Positions 43,501 to 53,900 of a stretch of 64,000 nucleotides of DNA are shown here, one piece after another; position 1 is the first letter of the stretch, and each line of letters opens with the position of its first letter. Position numbers and translations under genes: made by a program. Below the pieces are notes generated by a model. It was not told the DNA's origin and made no database searches. It saw only the letters and a list, made by a program, of their open reading frames with translations. The DNA comes from Caenorhabditis elegans (taxonomy: Eukaryota; Nematoda; Chromadorea; Rhabditida; Rhabditidae): contig NC_003281.10 in NCBI RefSeq assembly GCF_000002985.6, forward strand, positions 13,206,001 through 13,270,000. Direction: 5' to 3'.

Positions 43501-46500
43501 CCAAGAATTCCAGGTTTTTTCTTCAGAATATCAAAAAAAAAAATGAATTCTGTGCCAAAAATCCAAAAATCCAAAAAGCCAAAAATCCAAAAAATCCAAA
43601 TCAAAAAGCCAAAATCGACCCGATACTGTATCATGGAGATTTTTAAAAATAAAATTTTTTCATAAAATTAAACAAAAATTTTCATAAAATTAAACAAAAA
43701 TTTTCATAAAATTAAACAAAAAATAAAAATCTGTGCCCAAAAATTTTCAAATAAGACTTCGTCCAAATTTTTATCTCCACTGTTTCTCCTGGTTTTCTCC
43801 TTTTATCTCCATCTCCACTGTGAAAAAAGGTAGAACAGCTGACATCTCGCGAGTTCATTTTACTGATTTCTAGTATGCCATGGACCAGGAAGGTGTCGGC
43901 CGCTCCAACTTATTTGGCGAATTTGGTAATTGTCAACAGAAAAAATGTTTATAAATTTATAATATGATTGAAGAATTTTTGGCACATAATTTTTTATTGA
44001 ATTGTGTTTTATTTTGTTAGTGAAAAATTTTGATCAATATTTTAGCTGTTGAAATTTTTTTTGGAATACTGGAAAATTCTGTACAAAATTATTTTATGTT
44101 ATATTAAAAATAATATTTCAGCTGGTACAAATTCCAACCTCTCAACAAAATTCGTGACTACTTTGGTGAACAAATCGCGTATTATTTTGCATGGCAAGGT
44201 ACATTCCTCACTTTACTTTGGCCTGCCGTCATATTTGGATTAGTGGTTTTTATTTACGGGTTTATTGATAGGTAAGATATTGATTGTGCTCCTGTGTTGG
44301 AAAAAATTTATAAATTTCAGCATAAGCAGTGCTCCTCTTGACTGGAATCATTGTAAGGTTGTGAATTTTATCGGACAGACTGAAAATGTTGCTTGCGGGA
44401 TGAGGAATGGGTATGCAACTATTGATTTTTGGAATATTGATTTTTGAAACATGGTGCATATAATCAATTTCAGAGTTACACTCTTCTTTTCAATGGTTAC
44501 CCAGTGGTTTATGAGCTCTTTCGACACGAAAATGAATGCATTCTTCGCAGTATTTATGTCAATTTGGGGAAGTGTTTTTGTGCAAATCTGGAAGCGAAAT
44601 AATTCAGTTCTATCATATCAGTGGAATTCGGATGATTTCCATGCAATTGAACCAGATCGTCCGGAGTTTAGAGGTTCTAAAGTTAAAGAGGTTAGTTGAA
44701 TATGGCGGCATTTTTCACGGGATTCTGGCCTTCCTCATTGAATTTTTCGCGCTCCATTGACATTCGCCTTCTGAACAACGCGTGGGAAAGTCGTGTAATC
44801 CACACGGACGAATACATTTAGTCTTACAACGAGCCGCGACGCGACACGCAACGCGCCGTAAATCTACCAAAGATATGGCCGAGCCAAAATGGCCTAGTTT
44901 GGCAAACTCTTACATTTCAAAATATTAGGGCAGCCAGAACCGCGTGATTTTTTAATTGAATTTCAGTAAACCGAAATATAATCTGTCAAAGTGTAAAAAT
45001 GGAAATAATACTCATTCTGTATTAATAACATTAATACTTATCCTGTTATTTAATATATATGTACATTGAATTTCAGGATCCTATAACAGGAGAAGACATC
45101 TGGATATCTCCGGCACTTGCCCGTTACATAAAAATGCTTGCATCATTTGTCTTCGTCTCCTTCTCCATGCTAGTTGTCGTGATATCTCTAATGCTCGTCA
45201 CCTTACTCAAAATCTGGATGGTATACAACTTTCAATGCACCAAAGAATATACGTTTCATTGTTGGTTGTCTGCTGCATTTCTACCTTCAATCCTTAACAC
45301 GTTATCCGCAATGGGTCTTGGCGCAATCTACAGTAACCTGGTTTCAAGGCTGAATTCATGGGAGAATCATAGAACTGAATCCGAGCATAACAATAGTTTG
45401 ATTGTGAAGATTTTCGCTTTTCAAATGGTCAATACATACACCTCGTTGTTCTACGTGGCATTTATTAGACCTGAGAGTCATGTGAGTTTTATTGCAAACG
45501 GCACTTCAAAATGAATTATACTATTTCCTCTATTAGTCTTGCGTGCTGCAAGACTATTTTTCGAAGTTTCCATAATTTTGGAAAAGTGGCCAATGTTCTA
45601 TAGAAAACTAAACTTGGCACCGTTTAAACCAGGGGTGTGTGGCAAATCTCAAAATTTGCCGAGGTCGGCAAATTCGGCAAATCAATTTTTCCAATATTTG
45701 TCGAGCCCGGCAAATTCGGCAAATTCGGCAAATTTGCCGAGCTCGGCAAAAGGCAAATTCGGCAAATTTGCCGCACACCCCTGGTTTAAACCATGAAAAC
45801 TTTAATAATAACAAGCCTGGCCCAAACTTAGGTTAGCCTATGGCAAAATTTAGTTTGGGCCACGCATAGCAAATCTTAAAGTTACGTAAGATAAGTCAGG
45901 GCCAAACTTGGGTTTAACTTGGACCGCAAGCAAGCCAAGATTATGTTGTATTCACCTTTTTTACAGGGTCTCCAGCCAAACGGGCTCTTTGGGCTTGGAA
46001 CCGAATTTAAGGATACTTGTCTTGATGATACTTGTAGTTCATTGCTAGCTCTTCAGTTACTAACTCACACATTGATAAAACCGTTTCCCAAATTTTTCAA
46101 GGATGTTGTCTTGCCGTGAGTCCCTTTAAATAAAAAATTGATCATTTGAAAACGGAAAAATTTCAGATACTTCGTTAAACTCTTCCGCCTTCGAATGTAC
46201 ACCAGCCGAACTGAAGCAAGAGTTGAAATTGAAGATGATGATCAGGCTAATGTTTTAGTGAGGTGAGTAAAAGAAATCGAGTTGAAAATCAATTAACAGT
46301 AGTTTTTTAAGAGAATGGCTCAAGCCAAGTGCCGGTGACTTTGTGCTATGGGAGATGAATGAAAAGATTATATTGTTTGGTACAACTATGGTAATATCCG
46401 GTGTGGGAAAACTAAGAAATATGGAAAATGTTTCAGATGTTTGCATCGTTATTTCCGTTAGCACCACTTCTAGCTTTGATTATCGGATTTGTTGATATGA

Positions 46501-47615
46501 GAATTGACGCACATCGTTTGATATGGTTTAACAGAAAACCCATTCCAATTATTACAAATGGTAAGATATATGGTATCTCACTAGAAGTAATAACTAAATT
46601 AGTTCGCGATCAGGAGCATCGATTTTTGAAAAAGCGAAAATCCAATAGAAAAAACAGAAAATGACAAATATTGATTTTTCGATTTTTTTTTCAACGAAAT
46701 CGCTTTGTATACAGCAGGCTGTTTTAAGATGATTTTTTTTTACATTTTTGAAAGACAAGGCCTAAGCCTAAACGTCTCTCCGTAAAAATTCGCGTTGGTC
46801 GGCCAACAGGAACCCCCTCAAAAATCAAAAAAACCGGAAAATCCTAAGCCTAAATAGCCTAACCTAAGCCTAAGTTTAAGCCTAAGCCTAAGCCTAAGCT
46901 TAAGCCTAAGCCTGGGCCTAAGCCAAAGACTAAGCCTAAGTCTAAGCCTTAGCCTAAGCCCAAGCCTAAGATTAAGCCTAAGCCTAAACCTAAGCCTAAG
47001 CCTATTCCTACCTCATTGCTGGCCCCAATCACAGCACTTCCAGGCATTGGAATTTGGCTTCCAATTCTCACTTTTCTCCAATATTGTGCAGTATTCACAA
47101 ATGCTTTTATTGGTAAGTTACCGTAGTTCAAAATTCCAAAAACTTATGATTAACATCAGTTGCCTTCACTTCTGGATTCTGCTCTACATTTTTGGCCGAT
47201 GGAGCTTATTGCACTGTTCAAAATCGACTTATCATTGTTATCGTTTTCCAGGTAAAAATCCATATTTCTCTTCCAAAACTTGTAGTAAAATAATTTCAGA
47301 ATCTCGTATTTGGTCTCAAGTATCTATTATCCAGTGTTATTCCATCAATTCCTGCTTCAATAAAATTGGCGTTAAGGAAGGTATAATTCATTACATATTA
47401 ATGGTAGATTACTCAAAAATTAATATTTCTAGAAACGCTACGTGGTTGCTCATATCGTTGAAAAAGGAGATGTTCCACACAGAACTCGAATAAAAAAACG
47501 AACGAGAATTGCAAAACTTGCATGGATCGCTTCAAATCAGAAAATGATAAAGAGTAATAGAAAGAAGGAGAAGTCGAATAAGAAACAGTTATTGGCTGAA
47601 GTTGAAGAAATTTGA
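40578..47615 (+). CDS. anoh-1: Anoctamin / TMEM16 family membrane protein
   Basis: Seventeen exons: 40578-40610, 41938-42216, 42276-42455, 43025-43210, 43254-43363, 44122-44271, 44321-44410, 44474-44690, 45077-45481, 45967-46115, 46167-46262, 46312-46390, 46437-46560, 47044-47112, 47160-47251, 47300-47380, 47433-47615. Phases agree throughout, giving about 840 residues. The N-terminal cytosolic part has [12 protein letters not shown], as in the anoctamin dimerisation domain. Exons 6-16 carry about ten hydrophobic segments, with family-like motifs [20 protein letters not shown]-type TQWFMSSF and WKRNN. Exon 10 ([17 protein letters not shown]) and exon 12-13 acidic residues lie where calcium ligands sit in the family. 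Members are Ca-activated lipid scramblases or anion channels. The tail is Lys/Arg-rich. Exon 1 (11 codons) is the least certain: its acceptor TTCTTAAAG is weak, and translation could start at ATG 41959. The symbol is from memory of this locus. Confidence 0.9.
41150..41885. repeat. GTTAGGCCACCAATTT-type tandem repeat in anoctamin intron 1
   Basis: About twenty degenerate units contain GTTAGGCCACCAATTT with spacers such as AAAGAAAGCTAGGCCACC and GCAAAATTAAACCAAGCG. Higher-order copies of several units occur (compare about 41500-41640 with 41640-41780). It ends about 50 bp before exon 2. Confidence 0.8.
42511..42948. repeat. Diverged foldback element in anoctamin intron 3
   Basis: GTTGTTAAACCCCATTC at the left and CCGTACTCCAACTTTAAG at the right, with TTGCCACTTTTTGAGAAAAC and CTTCCAAAATTGTGATAAAA as loose internal inverted partners. 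Style matches the 22563-22986 family but identity is low. Confidence 0.45.
44705..44950. repeat. Dispersed repeat in anoctamin intron 8
   Basis: It carries GAGCCGCGACGCGACACGC and CCGAGCCAAAATGGCCTAGT, the same segments in the same order as the two copies in 415-845. Confidence 0.75.
45631..45785. repeat. CGGCAAATTCGGCAAA palindrome in anoctamin intron 9
   Basis: It starts AAACCAGGGGTGTGTGGCAA and ends with TTTGCCGCACACCCCTGGTTT, which are inverted complements. Inside are repeated CGGCAAATTCGGCAAATTTG blocks. A small complete foldback element of about 155-165 bp. Confidence 0.8.
46843..47010 (-). repeat. Interstitial telomere-like repeats (TTAGGC)n in anoctamin intron 13
   Basis: The plus strand reads degenerate CCTAAG units, the complement of the nematode telomere repeat TTAGGC, about 26 units with point changes (CCTGGG, CCAAAG, TCTAAG). 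It ends about 35 bp before exon 14. The decay shows it is old rather than a recent telomere capture. Confidence 0.9.
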
Positions 47616-48687
47616 TTTTTGTTTGTTTTTTTTTTGGATTCAAAATCTGTTCATTTCTGTTTCTACATTGTTTTCTGTATCATAAACTACGGTGTTCTAA
47701 ACAATTTTCAAATGATTTTAAAAGTTCCAAATTTTCGGCAATTTTTTTGCCGACGAATTCGGCAAATCGGCAAAATGCCGGTTTGCCGATTTGCCGGAAA
47801 TTTTCAATTCCGGCAATATGCCGGTTCGCTCAAATAATTTGTTCACTTGTTTAAAGTTTCAAACTAATTTTGTTATTCTTAACAATTTTGAAAACGAAAA
47901 AGAATCGTAAAATAATCGTGATTCTCCTTTTTTCTCAAATTCCCTCCAAAACCAGAAGCCCCGCAGACATTTGAACCAATCAGCGTCTTCAATCTTTGCA
48001 CACTCTATCTGATTGGTTCAAGAGAAGGCCGAGAAAATCGCTGATTGGTCTTGCAGTTCTCGTGTTGGAGGGAATTCAAATATGAGATTAAAGCGCGCAA
48101 TCCGTTTGTCTATAGTTCATTTTAGTCTGTGAAGTCTGGAATCTGGAGAGATAGTGAGTCGGGGTCACTGTAGGAGTACTGTAGGATTACTGTAGTTTCT
48201 TTGAAAAAAAAATTTCAGAAAATTTTTGAAAATTTTGCAAAATGTATTCTTTTGGAAAAAGTTAGTTCTCTTAATATACGATTACCATTAGCTAGGATAA
48301 ATCTTTGTACAGTTAACTCTCTTATTTGTACTGTATATTCTGTTTACACTGCCCCCTGTAGAGACGCAGAGATGGAAAGTGGTGATATGTATTGGGAAAT
48401 GGAGAGTTGGAGTTTTCCTTTGCAGTTTTCTTATTGGAATTGTATTGAAATCTGAATAATACAGGTTATATTTGAATAAACATAAACGTTTATTTTATTT
48501 GAATTAATCTAATTTATTTTTGTAAATTTCAGTTTTACTGTCGCAGAATATATTATTCTAGTTCATTTTATTATAATAACTAAAATTATTAACGAATTCA
48601 AATTCTCGTTGTTTGAATGAAGAAGTTCTTATCCGTTTTCCTGCTAACCTAAATTCTCTCCATTTTTTTTGAAGGTCACAACCCAGA
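47616..48687. other. Intergenic region between anoctamin and CCDC134-like genes
   Basis: Contains a CGGCAAAT-family fragment (about 47735-47835) and an inverted repeat around 47935-48080 with AATTCCCTCCAA / TTGGAGGGAATT ends and AACCAATCAG / CTGATTGGTT inside. GTACTGTAGG repeats follow near 48172-48195. No gene seen. Confidence 0.55.
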
Positions 48688-50298
48688 ATGCGTCGTTCCT
48701 TCCAACTCGTCCTACTCCTCACGACAGTCGTCTCCTCGGTTCTCTCAAAAATCGATCATGTCAAGGAGAAAACAGGCGAAACGCATTCGGATCCAGCTAA
48801 ATTGAAAACGAAAGAAGCGCCCGAGCATATTGATCACAAGAAATTATGTTAGTTTTTTGGTTTTTTTTTAATTCAATTTAAAAAAACGTTAGATTATTTC
48901 AGTCACCGAAAGCTTCAAACAACGGAGAATCGAGCATACGACCGCAATTGAGTCGATTAAAAAAATTGGAAAAGACAAGCGGAGATTGTTTTTGGAAGAT
49001 GTAAGAGTATTATTAAATGTGACCAAATTTATCTCAATGTGCTTCAGGTTTTGAAAAATGTGCAAAACCTGCTGAAAGAGTCGCGAGAAGCTTTGGAACG
49101 GACCGCCCATCGATCGGATTCGCCGTTCCCACACGGTAGTGAGCTGCTCAAGGATGCACTTTCCAAGGTGAGTTTTTGAAACTTATATTACCCAGACGTG
49201 AAATTTGCCAATTTTGGCGCCAAAAGTACGGTAGCCGGTCTCGAAACGACCAATTTTTGCCAAAAATTGTGTGCTCCTTTAAAAGGAGCTTTTATCAATT
49301 TTTAACAAACCGTGAGAAAAACAAGGAAAAATCGATGAAAATTTTCTTTGCTACAAAATTTTGAGATTACAGCACTCTTTAAAGGCGCACACTTGTTTAG
49401 AATTTAACAAAAAATTTCGTGTCGAGACCTGCCACCGTACTTTTGCCTAATGATTTTTGAATTGAAATTTTTTAGTTGGAATGATGTTGGAAATATTTTT
49501 GAAGTTGAAAAAAATGGTTTTGATTTTTTTTTTTTTTTGAAAAAATACTACTTCCTAACGAGACCCAAGTATTGGGGTGGAGTTTTTCGTTGAAGCGCGA
49601 TTGAACTTCAATTTGAAAAGACACATTTTCTCACAAATATGATACATTTTACAGCTCCACGAGAACATCGCCTTCTTCACAGACCTCTCACTAGCGTTCT
49701 CGAAATTTTTCGAAACGAAAATCCAAAAGGATCGGAAATTGAAGACTTTGATCGTCTGGGCCTACAATTATTCTATCAAAACTGGCATTTTTGATGAGGA
49801 AACTGAAAAGAAAGTGCAACTAATGGCTCAACAACACGAGTTTATTGAGAAAAATGAAAAGTATGAGAGTTCTTGGCTGGACCCGGTCTCGACACGACTT
49901 ATAAGAGAAAAGGTGTGCGCCTTTAAAGAGTACTGTAATCTCAAACTTTTTTATCTGGGATTTTTTTTTAATCGATTTTCATAGTGTTTTCTTTCAATTC
50001 GTTGGAAATATAGTGTTTTAATATTAAATTTGAATTTGTTAATCAAAAAATTATGAAAATTCAGCTGAAACGAAAGTTAGGAACTACAGTACTCTTTAAA
50101 GGCGTACTACTCTTCGCAATTGAAACAAATTTGTCGTGTTGAGACCGTGATTTGGCTCAAAAAATGTGTTTTTTTTAAAGATTTTTCAATTCCTACGATA
50201 AGGATCGCGTTAAAGAAGATTTAGAAGCTGAGGAAATGAAAAGAAAAGAGAAAAAATCGAACAAAGCCGAGAAGAAGCAACCGAAAGGAGAGTTATAA
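48688..50298 (+). CDS. CCDC134-like secretory-pathway protein
   Basis: Five exons: 48688-48847, 48903-49000, 49048-49167, 49655-49860, 50181-50298, phases consistent, about 233 residues. Residues 1-20 are a clear signal peptide (MRRSFQ then a Leu/Val-rich run). The body matches the layout I know from human CCDC134: a helical start with KQRRIEHTTAIESIKK, LKNVQNLLKESREAL, then PFPHGSELLKDALSKL, ENIAFFTDL, LIVWAYNYSIKTGIF, and a Lys/Glu-rich C-terminus. It ends in KGEL, which resembles an ER-retrieval tetrapeptide. The human protein is an ER/secreted factor linked to chaperone and ERK biology; the same role here is inference. I chose donor GTATGA at 49861 because it restores frame with exon 5. 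Reading on would run into a foldback repeat and stop. Introns 3 and 4 each hold one foldback element. Confidence 0.85.
49221..49446. repeat. Foldback element, GGTCTCGACACGAC family, copy A
   Basis: CAAAAGTACGGTAGCCGGTC at the left matches inverted GACCTGCCACCGTACTTTTG at the right. Inside are inverted partners CTCCTTTAAAAGGAGC and ACTCTTTAAAGGCGCACAC. It lies in intron 3 of the CCDC134-like gene. Confidence 0.8.
49881..50148. repeat. Foldback element, GGTCTCGACACGAC family, copy B
   Basis: CCGGTCTCGACACGAC on the left, GTCGTGTTGAGACCG on the right, with GTGCGCCTTTAAAGAGTACT and AGTACTCTTTAAAGGCGTAC as exact internal partners. It begins 20 bp after the donor of intron 4 in the CCDC134-like gene. 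Confidence 0.85.
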
Positions 50299-50903
50299 TT
50301 TTTTTTTCTTCAATTTTTGTGTTTTTTTTTCCTGTTTATAACCGAACTCGTCAAATTTGGCCATAATATTTTGATTTTATTTGTCATATATTTAGTTATT
50401 TAGGTTGAGTACAATTCGATTTTCAAGGTGCTATTTAATAATAATTATAAAGATGTTTTTTTTTTTCAATTCAGTTTTTAAAATATGGTTTTCAACCCAT
50501 AGTTTATATCAACTATCAAAATATTCCATTATTTTTACTTACAAAACTGCAATTTGGAAAATTAATTTGGGCCCTATTGGGTTTATTTGTTTCAAAACCA
50601 ATTCATAAATTTGAACTTCCCTCCAAAATGCCACAACGACGCTCCGAAATTCCGCATACGCATGTTGTTTATCGTAAATTCACACAAATTAGTTTGCTGA
50701 TTTTTCTTCCTATTTTCTTTTTTTTCCCCAAGTTCAGAGGTTATACATTTTATTCAAAGCTTTCTCCAGATTTATTTTAATATTTTATCGTCTCTTCTTT
50801 CACATGCACACTTTTACGTTACCATCCCAACAATGCCGCGTGTCGAAAAATTTTTTTTCGCAATTTTTTAAATTTCTAGGGAATTTCTCTGTGTGAAACT
50901 ACA
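50299..50903. other. Intergenic region before the LRRC59-like gene
   Basis: AT-rich sequence of about 600 bp with pyrimidine tracts. It should contain the CCDC134-like 3' UTR and the LRRC59-like promoter. No further gene seen. Confidence 0.5.
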
Positions 50904-53900
50904 ATGTCATCGCATAAATATAGTCTGACGGAGCTCAAAAACTTGCAAGAAGATGATGAGTTGGATTTATCGGCAAGCGGAATTCAAGAATTCCCCAATG
51001 CAATCGTCCAACTGCCACGGTTGACGAAATTGGATCTGAGCTCAAATGCAATCACTTTCTTGCCGGAATCTTTCTGCAAGATGACTAAGCTTATTCGGTA
51101 AGAGTTTTAAGCTGAAAATTTTTGTATATTTTAATTTAATTTTTCCCTTTTAAGGTTAGACTTCGGAAGTTGCCAGCTTCATCATCTCCCTGATGGAATC
51201 GGGCTCTTGACAAGCTTGCAGCACTTGAACCTTTATAACAATCAAATAGAGGTATTTAAAAAATCGGCTAAGGCATGTAGAAATCAATCAATATTTTCCA
51301 GGACTTGCCGCTCTCGTTCGCCAACTTAAAATCCTTGAAGTGGCTGGATTTGAAGAAAAATCCGCTCAACTCGAAGCTCGCCGCCATCGCAGGAAACTGT
51401 GGGACTGATGCCGAGTGTAAGCAGGCTGCCAAGCAAGTCGTCGACGTTTATATGGGCGAGCAGAAGAAGGCCATCGATAGCCTGAAAGCCCAGGAAGCTA
51501 AGCATAAGGCCAAGGTGCAGAAGGCCCAGGAAGAGGAGAGAATGAAGAAGAATCAGGAGAAAAAGGAGAAGGCGGCGGCTAAAAAGGGTACATTTGCAGG
51601 AAAAAAAACTATAGAAATATTCTGGAATTTGAGATATCAGAGCCCGTTTTCCATTAATAACGCATTTTCAGAATTTCCGGAAATTCTGCAGTTTCCTGGA
51701 TGATTTTCTCAATTTTACAGGAAAAAATGATCAAATTTTGACATTTTCTTTAAATATGGCGAGATAACTAGCCATAATATAATTGTTAAAAAATTAGTTA
51801 AATTTTGCAAAAATTACATAATCATCCGTTTTTTCTTTAACATGGTAAGAAATCTGGCTATTCTGGGAGAAATTCACTTTAAAAATACCAAAATTGGCTT
51901 AAAAATCGATAGTTCAACCGAAAACTGTCAGAAAAGTACTTTTAAAAGTGACACAAAAACTGAGAATTTTCAATTAATATATGTATTTGTATATTAATTG
52001 AAATTTCTCAGCTTTTGTGTCATTTTTCTGGCAGTTTTCGGTGGAATTATCGATTTTTAAGCCAATTTTGATTTTTTTAAAGGCAAATTTCCTCCAGACT
52101 GGCTAGTTTTATCGCCATGTTAAAGAAAAAACGGATGATTATGTAACTTTTGCAAATTTTAACTAATTTTTAAACAATTATATTATGTCAATTAATATTC
52201 ACGAATATTATACTTTGAATACAGAGGATAAAATTGAAGGAGCAGGTGGCGGATAAAGGCACACACACAGCATCTGTCAATTTCTTGCTCTCTCTCTCTC
52301 TCTTCCTTTTTCTCGTCGTCATTTTCTATTCCTTTTGTGTTCAAATCCTTCCCCCTTTCACTATATACGAAGACGACGCCGCCTGTGAGCATCTGGAAAG
52401 AGCACGCAACTATTGGAGACATAGAGAAGCTCGAGACCTCCGTTTGTGGCAGACCCCACTCGTCGTCCTCCTCCTCAGCATTTTCTCATCGTTTTTGACG
52501 GCGATGCTTCTTCGTTGGAGGTGTCGGATTTCTTGTTATCACGTTGTTTTAAGCATGTTTTCTGATGGAATATGAGTTCGCGTCGTAAAATGATTTTTTG
52601 CAAAAAACTGCAAATTCGATTTGAAAATTCCCATTATTTGAAACAATTTCTGCAGGAGAACCACATTGACGATGAATCACTTTTCATTTTGGTTCCGTTG
52701 TGAGCTGATGGGAATTGAATCGTCGTATCGTAGTGACCACTGTGACTGAGATCGTGGCGAGACCCACTTTAAAATAACGTACAAATTTTTTTTCAAAATT
52801 ACGATACCCATGTTCATTTTCTAATTTTTCATCTGGTTGAACTGCTAAGGTCGACTGCACTACTTGCAGTCCGATTGCACAACTGACCACAACCAACCAC
52901 GTACGTTTTGTGTGTGTGTATGTGTATGTGAAAAATGAGACAGTGCACGGATCAATAGAGACGCAGACACTTTGAAAAAGCGCCTGTCCGACCGGTGACC
53001 CCCCTCTCCTCTTTTCTCTGTTTAGTTTTTAAAACTAAGCGATTGGATAGTCAGTGTTGTTATTGTGGCTGTTTTGCAGTTCGGAACGTGTGAATACCTG
53101 TTCTTCGCCGGTTTCCAGTTGATAATCCTTAGGTTTTTCTGCAGACATGGTATTTTTAGATATAATATTTTTATTTTTAATACCTATATTTTTTCATGGA
53201 AAGTGAAATGGAGCTTCTTTTGAGAATCTATTTTTTTTCATTTTCATTTTAAAAAAGCAGAATGCTGTATTTAGCCTTGTAAATCTACGGGATCTCTGTT
53301 GCCTCGGCAGGTAATCTTGGCCATTTTTCAGAGCATTTATTGGCGATGAGTGCTCTAGCAAGATATATCTATCTGTATCTAGCTAGATCTTGCTAGAGCA
53401 GTCATCACCAATAAATGTTCTGCAAAAAGGTCAAGATTACCTGCAGAGACAACCTAGATCCCGTAGATTTACAAGGAAGTAGTGGCTGTCTTCCCATTAT
53501 CTCATCAGCAATCTTCCAATACCTTTCCAATTGATGACTGTCCAACTAGCAACATATCGGATTTACCTACCTACTTACCTGTTAGTACCTCACATCATGG
53601 ATGGGCGGCAATCGCCGTCCGGCAAATTTTTTGGTCGATAAATTCGGCAATTCGACACAATTGCCGATTTGCCGGAAATGTTTAGAAGGATTTTTTTTAT
53701 CAGACGGAAATCCTTAAAATTGTGTCTTTTTGAAATTTTTTCCCATTTTCTTTAGATATTTTCATAGAATTTTCTTACTTTTCAAAATAGATGTAAGAGC
53801 ATTCATAGGATGCGTAGAATTTTGCCGATTGAAATTGAAATTCTGAAATTTCCAAAAAAAAAATAGCGCAAAACCCCCAATTTGCCAGTTTGCCGATTTG

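Noticed and set aside
46949..47131. Minus-strand frame with a Leu-Gly repeat
   Set aside because: Translation of the interstitial telomere repeat in intron 13.
52234..52575. 113-codon plus-strand frame with hydrophobic segments inside the LRRC59-like intron
   Set aside because: It starts at TTG, overlaps a CT-rich low-complexity tract, and has no splice sites joining it in phase to neighbouring exons. It could still be a rare alternative exon.
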